64,000 nucleotides of DNA from contig OY755244.1 of the NCBI GenBank assembly GCA_963576725.1, forward strand, positions 84,377,121-84,441,120, in the 5' to 3' direction. Positions 48,040 through 59,500 of the stretch are shown in pieces (the stretch's first letter is position 1; each line of letters opens with the position of its first letter). The notes under the pieces are model-generated. The model saw only the letters and a list, made by a program, of their open reading frames with translations. It had not been told where the DNA came from and made no database searches. The position numbers and the translations under genes are program-made. This DNA comes from Azorinus chamasolen. Taxonomy: Eukaryota > Mollusca > Bivalvia > Cardiida > Solecurtidae.

Positions 48040-48358
48040 TGAACACAGGATGCTTTGGTTTGGGTAGAAACCGTAGAGTTAGATCTGTTATAATTTCGTA
48101 CTGAAACGATAATGAACACTCTGGTGGGCTGCATTGTTTACTTATTTCGATATAGTTAAACTTTTGAGTACCTATAGCGTCAGACAGCGCGGGACCTGAT
48201 GGGAAACCGAGTTTCGCCACGTCTTATCTGAATTCAAACGGTTGGCAATACTGGTCAGTCCGCTCTTAGCAGACAAATGGTTATATACATTAACCGATCA
48301 GCTTGGTGTTTTACTTGAATCTAAACTGTGTGACAAACTGATTAGATGTGGACTCATG

Positions 48359-48570
48359 TAACCTTTAGCCTGCTGAGCAAATTATTTTTACAGAAATGTT
48401 CACTTACTACATTTTCAAATGTCAAGCTTTAATCAATTTGTCTACCAAAATTCAATCAGGGTGTCAAACAGTTTGGATCCTGATGAGACCCTGAGTTACT
48501 CGGCGTCTCATCTGGATCCAAACTGTTTGCATAGGTATTCACTCATCCGCCCATAGCAGGCTAAAGGTTA
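48359..48570. mobile_element. 212-bp MITE with perfect 16-bp terminal repeats
   Basis: 'taacctttagcctgct' at 48359-48374 is exactly complementary to 48555-48570. Inside is the 'aacagtttggatcctgatga' hairpin with its partner 'catctggatccaaactgttt'. Same family as 11459-11623, with similar hairpin remnants at 20325, 20985, 21590, 24340, 24700, 29960, 32320 and 63815. Confidence 0.88.
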
Positions 48571-49148
48571 AAGTCTGAATACGCCAAAGTCAATTGGCGG
48601 CAGCATGTTGAAAAATTCCTTATTTTCATGTCGGTCTCATAATTGCTTTTTGTACATTTTCCCCCGGCATGTAATTGTTATGTTTGTCCGTTTCTTATCC
48701 GTTTTGTTTTACTTTTGTTGCTTATGCATGTGCTGCTTATCTGCTACCCATATACGTTTTGTAGTTTGGTCATGTGCATGTAATGTGTCTTAAATTGCAG
48801 CTGAACTATTTGTGCTTTTAATGTAGGTTTAGTCTAGTATTGCAATGATCTCTGCAGCTCTTACAAAGGCGTTATATGTCTAGTTAAATAGCAGTACTGT
48901 GATATATGGTAGTGTAATGTGAACAGTATAAAATGGGATTTTGTTGACCCTTTTGGCTTCGCTCGCAGCATCCAACATCTATGCGGTGGCTGGGAGCGGA
49001 GCTGGGGTGGATCATCGGATGTGATGAGTAAATCATATACATTTTACAAATCTTATTGTTTTGTAACTTAGTCAAGGGAGGTAAATTACGCGTCTTTTTG
49101 AATTGCTTTTGCATGAGTTGCCTCCCATTGACCGTCATTATGTATACA

Positions 49149-49485
49149 TTAACCCTTTTACTGCAGGTGTCGCAAAAATACACCACGACAAATAGTGCAG
49201 TACCAGATAAGACACCGCCTTTTCAAGGCAGCGTCTGATCAGGGACTTCACTTTTTGTCTCAGACTTTTATTTCTGTATCTGTGCTTTATTCCTTTGAAA
49301 TTTGCATTTATTTATCTCATTTCCTTATTTTATCGAATGATTTAACAAACTTGGTTTGCAGACGACAATTAGTTGTTTCTGTTTTAGCACACAAATATGA
49401 ACCCTTACTGAAATTGTGATGAATTTCTGACGCAGGGCAATTTTTGGCCCTTAGTGAACCTAGTCCTTTGGCGCCGAAAGGGGTA
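49149..49485. mobile_element. TTAACCC...GGCGCC MITE, long member
   Basis: 'ttaacccttttactgcaggt' to 'ggcgccgaaaggggtaa', containing 'agacaccgccttttcaaggc' and 'gtctgatcagggacttca'. It is the inverse of 33465-33710 with extra internal sequence. Confidence 0.65.
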
Positions 49486-49734
49486 ATCCATTAGGTCTTA
49501 TTACGTCTGTATTGTAATAAAACTGCTTTTATATTGTGTTTGAAATATGTATGCCTTTTAAATACCTTTTCTGTGCCTTGTACTTTCTCAAATTTATAAA
49601 TGTACTACGTAGATCATTTAGACATTGTTTAAATAATGTGCAGGCTTTTTATCAGGCTGTGCATATACATTAAACAATTACTATATAATAGCTCCTTAAT
49701 GTTACTGAAAATCTTAGCACATTCTTATTTGTAT

Positions 49735-50130
49735 GCTCCCCAACAACGGTGTTGGGTAGCATATAGTCGCCGCTTTGTCCGGAGCATACTACAAAAACTG
49801 TAATAGAAATCAGCATTAAACTTCATACATACATTGATCTCGTTGAGGAGAAGTGCATTGCACAAGAACCATCACTCTCTTTTGCATAATTCAGGAGTTA
49901 TTGCCCTTTGTTATTTTTCAAACTGATTTTTTTCGGAGCATAACGCAAAAACTATAATAGGTATCAACATGAAACTTCATAGGCAGATTGATCTTGATGA
50001 GGAGAAGTACACAAACATCACCACTCTCTTTTGCATAATTTAGGAGTTATTGCCCTTTGTTTTTGTTTTTTGTGTACTTAAAATTTGTCTGCAATTGGGG
50101 AGCATCCATCGGTTCTAACGATTCTCTTGT
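49735..50130. repeat. Dispersed repeat with 'ggagcat' ends and two internal units
   Basis: Two sub-units of about 140 bp share 'ggagcata.t.caaaaactg', 'gaggagaagt' and 'ttttgcataatt.aggagtta'. The right end is 'attggggagcatccatcggt' plus 'cttgttttc'. Non-coding. Confidence 0.6.
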
Positions 50131-50578
50131 TTTCTTTCTATGTATGTATGTGGTGTGATGTAAAACTTAAGTCGGTGTAAAACGCTCAGTAGAGCTTGTG
50201 TTTTTTTGTTATGTCATCCGACTATGTAGATTAAATATACTTGACTTCACTTGACTTCCTCCATCCTTAATTATCTGGGCATCGCGATATTATTGAAATA
50301 CTGTTAAATCGACGTAAATCCTGATATATACTAACAAATCACCTTCTCGTCGATTAAGACTTGATTAAAATTTTGTTTTAACTTCGGTTTTAGTAATGCT
50401 ATTCAACAGCTAGAGGAAGGATTATTCCCCCCCCCCCCCCCCCCCCCCTCTGGCTAAGATAAGCGTGGAGATTTTGACGTGTATGCATTTATTATGCATT
50501 TATTTTGCAAGGTTTTAAATATTTGCGAAACTGACTATTTGCTCGTATCGGATGACCCGTCACCACTTAAAAAACAAA

Positions 50579-50786
50579 TACAGTAAAACCTCTATATAAA
50601 GGCCACTAAATTGTGTTAATTAATTAGTATTCAGGGCAGGTGGCTGCTTAAAGCAAAGTGAAAGTAAAACAGAACACTCCTATTGGAGCGTTCTGTTTTA
50701 CTTTCACCTTGCTTTAAGTAGCCACCTGCCTTTAACACAAAATACTTGATTTAATTTAGTGGCCGTTATAGACAGGTTTTACTGTA
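50579..50786. mobile_element. Tigger-like hairpin MITE, copy 4
   Basis: 'tacagtaaaacctctatata' to 'caggttttactgta', 208 bp, central 'gaacactcctattggagcgt'. Complete. A 20-C tract lies upstream at about 50428-50447. Confidence 0.88.
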
Positions 50787-51429
50787 CCGAGTCAGTGACA
50801 AAGTATCATGCAATACTGCGTGAGTGATTGAGGGTTGGCGAGTGGGATGGCGAGTGCAGAGTTCACTGCATGTAACACCATTGAGTGGTGGATTGATGAT
50901 GAGTGAGAAAGTTGTCAAGCTAATCTCACATGTTAAAGCTAAGTGCAGCATATTATTGAACTCAGAAGTCAATGGTGATTCAATTACGATTTTTGTTTGC
51001 TTCCTTGCTGGCGAAATTTAGTCTGAATCAGGTTATTTTGATATCTCTATCTTGCATGTGATTGTTCTTTCGATGCCACGGTGGAGTAGCAAGCTTTAAA
51101 CTTTTCAATGCGTGAAATGAGCACACGGGTAAACAGTGTACTCTCTTAGAGGAGTCCTCTGGTCAGGGTCTGCACTGCTTGTCATTCAAAATTGTCTTAA
51201 CGTTTCATACTGAATGGATTTTATACAGTAAAATCTCGATAATGCGATCACCAAAATGAGGTATAACTCTAGGTCGTAGAGGCAGGTGGTAGCTTAATGC
51301 AGGACAAATGTTATAAATAAATATAATGTAGGAGCTTTCTGCATTATGGAACCAGCTGCTGTCCAAGACATCTGCATTATGGAACCAGCTGCTGTCCAAG
51401 ACATTTGTGTTTATTCATCAAGTGGTAGC

Positions 51430-52285
51430 TATAGGGTGTTTAACTGTAGTTAAACATTGATGGTTATTTACAGTAGTTAAACATTGATGGGTTTTACTGC
51501 AGTTAAACATTGATGGTTATTTACTGTAGTTAAACATTGATGGTTATTTACAGTAGTTAAACATTGATTGGTTTTACTGCAGTTAATGGGGTTTACTGTA
51601 GTTAAACATTAATGGTTCTTTACCGTAGATAAACTTTGATGGTTATTTACTGTAGTTAAACATTAATTGTTATTTACCGTAGTTAAACATTGATGGGTTT
51701 TACCGTAGTTAAACATTGATAAGTTTTACTGTAGTTAAACATTGATGGTTCTCTACTGTAGTTAAACATTGATGGGTTTTACTGTAGTTAAACATTGACG
51801 GGTTTTATTGTAGTTAAACATTGATGGGTTTTTACCGTAGTTAAACATTGACGGGTTTTATTGTAGTTAAACATTGATGGGCTTTTACCATAGTTAAACA
51901 TTGACGGGTTTTATTGTAGTTAAACATTGATGGGTTTTTACCGTAGTTAAACATTGATGGGTATTTACCGTAGTTAAACATTGATGGGTTTTATTGTAGT
52001 TAAACATTGATGGGTTTTTACCGTAGTTAAACATTGACGGGTTTTATTGTAGTTAAACATTGATGGGCTTTTACCATAGTTAAACATTGACGGGTTTTAT
52101 TGTAGTTAAACATTGACGGGTTTTATTGTAGTTAAACATTGACGGGTTTTATTGTAGTTAAACATTGACGGGTTTTATTGTAGTTAAACATTGATGGGTT
52201 TTTACCGTAGTTAAACATGGATGGGTATTTATCGTAGTTAAACATTGATGGGTTTTTCTGTAGTTAAACATTGATGGGTATTTCC
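51430..52285. repeat. 26-27-bp satellite array, about 32 copies
   Basis: Units 'tagttaaacattgatgggtt' + 'tt(t)a(c/t)(t/c)g'. Two sub-types (TGATGGG...TTACCG and TGACGGG...TTATTG) alternate in the middle as a dimer of about 53 bp and then run as monomers. Non-coding. Confidence 0.95.
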
Positions 52286-53256
52286 ACTGCTAATATTCAG
52301 CATTCCAAGGGTTCAAATATTTCAGCTAGACATGAACAAACATTTTGAATCCTGATGAAACACTTGATAGGTTTTTTTCACCAAACTGCAGAGTGTTCAA
52401 CATTCTCATAGTGATAACGGAAATGAAAGGGAAGGAAAACAAGATCAAAGCATTGGAGGAGATGAGAATAGTCACCGGAGTCATTGTCTTTAGTGCATAT
52501 ATGAATAACGCAGGAAATGAAACTGAACTTATTTTTGCCCCAGAGTTTCGTTACTGACCAAAGGTGCTACATGAGAGGTACCTCGGTGTTCCGTGGACTT
52601 ATCGTCACTTATATCTTTCGCTGCGAGTGTCGCATCTGTGATTACCTGAGCAAACAGTTTAGATCCGGATAAGACGTCTAGTAAACCGGCGTTCCGTCAG
52701 TATCCATCCATTTGTTACTTTGGTAATGTTTTTGAAAGACAAAAGGGGGAGGGATTAAACATACGAAAGCTGTGGCAGACTATACATTTGCAGTCGTAAA
52801 TATTTTGTAGCGAAAGTGTTAGTTTTTTGCATTCATTTTTTATTGATGCGGAGGTTTATCGGAGTGAATTGACATATTCTTGGATGTATTCACATAACAT
52901 AGTCTTATCAAGTTTGAACCGTGAAACTTGGAATATTAGTTAAATCTATAAGTCAATCATGTGAAAGTCCTGTACAAAACATCGGTGAGATTAAAGTACA
53001 ATAAACACACTTAAAGGCGGCCACTCTAAACTAGCCTATTGGTCACCTTTATGACAGGTGACAACTTAATGCAGGGTGACCAGTAGTGCAGATCAGTTTT
53101 GTCCATGAAATTCTTTCTACATTAAGGGAACACTTGCTCTAAACGAGCCCTGATTGCTAACTAGGTGATCGCCTACGTGTGTTGTTATAGTTTGAAAACA
53201 GTCACTAAAGCTTATACGGTTTTGTATATTTGGAATATATCTAACCATTTAATTTC

Positions 53257-53440
53257 ACACACACACACACACACACGCGCGCGCGCACGCGCATACACAG
53301 ACACACACACACACGAAGGCACGTATTCACGCTTTCGCACGCGCGCACACACACGCACTTACGCACACACACGCACTTACACACACGCGGCACACACGAA
53401 CAGACGCACGCATGCGCACACAAACACCCCCTCCCCACGC
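53257..53440. repeat. CA/CG-rich microsatellite upstream of the SLC46-like start
   Basis: (CA)n grading into (CG)n and 'cgcacacacacgcacttac' variants. It ends about 120 bp before the start codon at 53561. Alternating purine-pyrimidine sequence could adopt Z-DNA (inference). Confidence 0.88.
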
Positions 53441-53560
53441 ACACTTTTACTTGCAGTAAGCTTTACAGTTAAAGAGTGTGTGAAATTGAATATTTTAGAG
53501 ATTTTCCATAATGAATCAAACCACATAGTTGAACTTTCATAGAATGTACGTGTGTTAAGA

Positions 53561-56500
53561 ATGGACGAAAACGACGAAAGTCAGCCGTTGCTGGAAAGAC
53601 CTTCAACACAGGAGAGTACCGGATGTTGCGGTAGGAAGTTCCGGTTCTTTTGTACTCTCGCGCTGGTTTTGATGTTCTTCAAGGGTGGAGAGGAGATGGC
53701 GTCGGCCACTCGGAAACAGTACGTGTACGCATGGTGCGAAGAATATGTGAAAGCGTCCCGAAGGACTGTTCCAAACAACGAGTCAAACATTTCGAATAAT
53801 TCCAACAGTTGCGCACAGGACAAACATTTCATGACTATCGAGCATGATGCACAGGTGCTTGCGTCAGACTGGGATCTTTATTTCAGCATACTTGGTGCAA
53901 TACTCTTGTTTTTATCGTCTTCAGTTTATGGAACTCTTTCGGACTATCTGGGCAGGAAGCCGTTTATTTGTCTGTCAGTTGTTGGATTTGCTCTCAAGAC
54001 TGCATCGTTTATTATAATCATTCACTTTCGCCTCCACATAGCGTTCGTATTTATTGGATTTACGATTGATGGGATTTGTGGTTCGGGTTACGCCTTCAGC
54101 CTGCTTAGTTACACAATGACCGCGGATGTAACACATGGACATAAGGACCGGGTTCTGGGAATAACTATAATAGAGACACTTATAGGAATTGGAAGGTGCA
54201 CGACGGAGTTTGGAAATGGATATTTGATCAAAGCTACTAACTATTTCTACCCGATGTTGATTGCCACGATGTCTGCTATAGTCAGCATTTGTCTCGCAAT
54301 CTTCTGTCTTAGAGAGACTCATCCAAAACTGATAAAAGTTCAGTCGAATATTTCTATCAGAAGAGTCCAAGTTCCCAATTGTTCGACATTGGTGCGAAAT
54401 TACATCGGATTCTACGTTGGTCAAGCAAGGAACAAACAGATATTCTGGCTCTGTTTCTCTGTGTATTTCTTGTTGGAATTCGGAATATTCGGACAATCTG
54501 ACCCGTTGACACTGTATCAACTCGGCAGTCCGTTCTGTTGGAACTCGGAGCTGATTGGCTGGTATAACGGAGCCTTGATGGTCATATGTTACGTGCTTGG
54601 CTTGATCATGTTGAAGCCAATGCAATGTTGCATACCGGACTGTGTGTCCGCCTGTCTCGGACTGGTCTCCTCAATCGCATTTTACGTTTTAACGGCGTTT
54701 GCAAAAACAACATGTGGTCTGTTTATAGGTACGTATATTTAGCTATGTTGAACCGCAAATTTCACGCCACCCATTTTTCACACGTGTGAAATTTGCGGCC
54801 CCAATTTTCACATAATTTGTGAAAATTGCGTTTTGTTCCTATACCCCCCTTCAAAGCCCGACGCATTTTTCACATATGTGAAAAATGCGTCGAGACGATG
54901 TTCTAAATTATTCACTTCAAAACACGCGACCCATTTTTCACACGTGAGAATAGATTGAAGTTGACAAATGTCTTTGGTCATTTCGGTTATAGACCAAGGT
55001 CGCAGGGATCGAAATGCCAGATTTTTATTACAATTCAGCAGTTGATTTGGGTGCTTACTCAATATAATTATTTGATTAAAATATAATTATGGGTCACGTG
55101 GGAAAAACGTATTTGGAGTTCCTTGTTAATCCTTTAGCGTCCACATATTTAATATGCATTATGATTGTGTCTGCATTTGATGCCCCCGTGTTGGCGCACA
55201 TCTTGTTGCCGCTGTACATAGTGTCGCCGGCGACCATCTCTGCTGAAACAAATGGAACATATTGTCGACGGCGTTAATATGTGCCGAAGTTTTCGGCACA
55301 TTTTAATGCTGAACTGCACAAATTGTCGCCGGCGACAATATGTGACGACGGTTATGGTGCTGTTTAAGGGTATTTCTGCCGACAAAATGTCAAACGCCTT
55401 TAACGACGAACAAATTGACGACAGAGAACATACAGTGGAGAAACTGTTATTCTTTCCCGTTTATGCTTACGCGTGCTCAAACGATACGCAAACGATGCGC
55501 AAACTAAACGATAAACGATATACCCGTTTGTGCATACAAACGCGTTTGTAAGCGGTTTTTGCGTATATAAGTGCGTTTCATTCGGCATACCTCTGTTATT
55601 ATCGAGACCGATCAATTATACGAAAAAGTAAAAAAAACGAAAGGTATGGGGAAAAAGGGTCTTTCATATATTGCTAAAAATAAAAGCCGAAATTGATATA
55701 CCATGTCTAGGATTAGATAAATCTAATGTTGTCCCTGACGTGTCAATAATCTCTCCAATTAACACCCAATCAAACAATAGCTGACGATTTGAAGCTCCGC
55801 CCCAACAACTTATTCCAAGCACTACCCTATCCAGCGTTTATTAATTCGCCCGAACAAGCTAGTTCTAATACGTGTGTCATTTTTCAAACAAACACCGGAC
55901 GAGATCAGTTTATCCAGAAATTCATCCTGAAATCGGTTGCATCAGCCTATAATCTGGAATTAGTAAGTTAACCAACGATTAACATTTGTATTTATATGGT
56001 CAAAACTCCTTTCAGATTAATTTTGTCTTGAATGAAAACGACTGACATCTCAATATTAGTAGTCATAGGCTTTACTTTTTGTTAGATTGACTCACCCTAA
56101 ACTTTTCAAAATTTGTGCCATTATCATAATTGGTGGCCAAATTCACGCCTTAAATTTTACAATGTCTACTGATTGATCTATCATTAACTTCACAGATTTG
56201 TCCCGTTCAAACAAACTGTTTGTGTTTTTGATACATATGAAGTATACAACACTGTGGTATACTTCATATCTATCAACAACCACAAACAGTTTGGGACATA
56301 TACATCCCCATATAATTATATTATTTGTGAACTGGCCTGGTTTCAGATATTTACAAAACAGTTTTCAATTTTGGTTTCTATAACTAAAAAGATATACTTA
56401 AATAATTCTGCTTTCAAAATTGAAAATACCCTGTCTTTGTTTTGGCACTGATTCAATTATCTGACTCCCTGGGCGCAATTAATACATTGCGAAGTTGTTA

Positions 56501-59500
56501 AAACAACATTCACAGTGTGGTGTCTTTAATCTGCATTGGACATTGTCACAATTTCCTGTCTTGCTTGATTGGTGACTCTGTAGGTGGTGGCTTACCCCAG
56601 TAATGTACGCTTGGTGCTTGTTTATCATGAATATTTATTAGCTGATTTTTTTTATGGTAAAAATGAAAGCAGGGTTTTGCTTTGGCTGAAACTATAGCTA
56701 GAATAAAACTATAAAACGCGCCCAATTAACAATTCAGTAATCCAGAATTACTTTTTTCCTTTGGATTTATGGTCAATATTGTCCATGTTCCAAAATGGCA
56801 AAAAGGATCATATTTATGATAAACTATTTCCCTGATGAAAAATTATGTGTGAGTAAATCACTTCACGACTATAAACCCTTCACTCCACGTTCCTGTTTAT
56901 GTCAATGCAAACACAGTAGACCCAGATCAAACGTAATGAAACAAATTTACAAACAGAGTAGATCCAGATCAGACAGCTTCTGTTGTAGCTCCCTGATCAC
57001 TGAGCAGGGTCTTGTCGGTTTGCTTATGAAATAATATACGTACAATTACTGTCATAGCCAAACTTTCCTGTACTCATGTATTATTACAAAAACTCGATCT
57101 CCATGAAATCATTATTTCTTACACAAATATGCTTGGAGATCTAACGCCTTTCTCCATGAAATCATTATTTCTTACACACATTTTCCTGGAGATCTAACGC
57201 CTTTTTTTTCAAAATGCTATTTTTTCAAAGGGATCTTTGGCTCTGACAGAAACTATAGGATTAGATAAACAAAATTTCACAAGCAACAGAGCAGAACCTG
57301 ATCTACAAGCAGACTTACAGGAACTTCCGATCTGGATCTACTCTATTTGCAAACGCACGAGAAGCCGTTTAAATAATACGAGAAGGATTGGGAAATTGAT
57401 TTTAAAGCAAATTTGGTGTCTGCTGTCAACAGAGCTAACTGGTGGTTATTAATCCTTTTTTCTCTTAAGAATATTTATTAAAATATTTCATGACCTCGTG
57501 CATATTCATTTACAGGGATTACAGAGACGCTAGACAACCATGATCGAATCTAAAGAAATAAGTCTACGGACTAAGCAATCAGAGCAGATCCTGATCAGAC
57601 AGTTTCTGCGTGATTTAGGTCTACGCTGTTAACAATAAGTTTGAATAGAATAATTTCCCATGACGAAAAGGCCCATTAACCTACAGTGCTAACCTCTAAA
57701 GTCACATTTATAAAAGAATGTAGCATATCCTTTTTTATAATTGTAGACCCAAGTAATTGGCTGCACTATTTTCTGTAGTATAAAGTTCACTGAAAACAGC
57801 CATCGATACACAACGTAAGCTGATCCAATATAAAAAAATGTGGAAGAATAAAATCGAACAAACAATCCCATTCCCTAGACGTTCACATCGTGGACGTTTT
57901 CTTGAACTGCTCGTCCTTTGGTAATTCAAATAATCCTATTTAAACTCTGTCGGATTTGGAGCTACACACATAGACAGGGCTACACCCATAGACAGCACAA
58001 ATTACCATTTTACCACTCAAAACGAAGCAGAAGTACATAACGTGCGATTCCTTTCGGTAGGAACAAAAAGTATCACTGTTTCTTTAAACGAAATACAAAT
58101 CGTCTAATTTAACGATCTACTGAGATATAACTCTTTACAAAACACAATCCGCACAACTTTAGGCATATATAAGGAACTTTTAAAGTACAAAATGAGAAAT
58201 TACCATTATTAACGTTGTTTAAACACCCAATATGCCCTGTGGAACCATATATTGACGATTAACTTATAAGTGAGTTTAAACGCGTTTACAAACGCGTTTG
58301 TAAGTGAATATACTAAACGGGTTTTAAACGGGTTTAAAACGCGTTTGAAACGCACTAAGTGGGAAAGAATAACAGTTTCTCCACTGTACATATGGATGAA
58401 ACGACAAACAGCCGGACGGATATGTGATCCTGTCAAAACAGTTGACACAATACAGAGCTTTTGATTATCATTGGCACAATTACACTGTTGTATCGTAAAC
58501 CACCGACTACTATAATTTTGATTTTCCGACAAACGACAATATGACAGTGGCGTAACCCTTGTGCACGTATTGTCGCCGGTGCCGACAACTTCGGCACATA
58601 CTGTCGCCGGCGACAATATATGCCGCTTGTTTTGACATACATTGTTGCCGGCGACGATATGTACACCGTCGATAGTTCTTATAGTTTGACATCATTATGT
58701 TCCTTGTGAAAAGGATTATTTCAGTTACCATACTTCGTCTTTTACCTGTTTTTTTATCTTTACTTTAGCATTGTCGGAAATCGCAGGCCCACCGAAATTA
58801 TTGTGTTTCGCAAACACATCTTGTTTGTGAGAACGCCAAATCTCTTGGGAGAAAAGAATGTGGATGTCAAACAATTTGAATCACAGATCTCACACCAAGT
58901 CACTCGGCATTGGACCTTAAACTGTTTGCAGACGTCATCAAGTCCATAACATCTTAAGGGATATGACTAAAAGTTACCTGAATTCCGAATTACTAAAATA
59001 TGCAGCATAAGTACTATAAAAATAAAAGCAATGCATAGATATTAGTTTAATGTTTAATTGTATGGACAATGTGTCACAATGTAAAGTACTAATAAAAATC
59101 CAATAGAGCGATCGACTAACGAAGTGACATGCAGCGACTCTCATTACCTCGAAATCATCTGAACCCTTGATTATATTTTCGAAATTGGCGATGGGCGGTT
59201 TTTCAATAAACAATAAGACAACAAATGCACATATGCTGTTTTCCTTGTGTAAAATGAATACGGGCATCGAAAGCAGTACGGAACCAAGTGAGACGCCGAT
59301 TCGATGTAAGCAAGAGTTCGACTTATTCCAATTCGAAGTAACGTGAGTCAACTGCACATAATGCATCAAAACTTAACCCTTATCACTCTGATTTAATATT
59401 CGTCAGCCCAAAATCACGGCTACTCATATTTCGAATATCAACTGATTTGCTCAATTTTAGGAAGCTATTGGCTGGGTATTAAGCAGCAAATGAGACCAAA

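Larger units (their letters stand above)
55205..58675. mobile_element. Probable nested element with GTCGCCGGCGAC palindrome arrays
   Basis: Near the left end 'gtcgccggcgac' palindromes and a 'gtgccgaagttttcggcac' hairpin occur at 55220-55345. The inverted counterpart lies at 58570-58670 ('cggcacatactgtcgccggc'). Further in, 28 bp at 55431-55458 ('tacagtggagaaactgttat' onward) are exactly complementary to 58361-58388. Next inward on both sides are AAACGCGTTTG-type palindromes. Exact termini are uncertain. The interior has an exon-like ORF and MITE remnants. Confidence 0.6.

Noticed and set aside
53165..53542. ORF rich in His-Thr repeats before the SLC46-like start
   Set aside because: Translation of a CA/CG microsatellite.
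53975..54625. 216-codon minus-strand ORF
   Set aside because: Antisense shadow of SLC46-like exon 1, with no recognisable domain; the plus strand has membrane segments, motif A and matching downstream exons.
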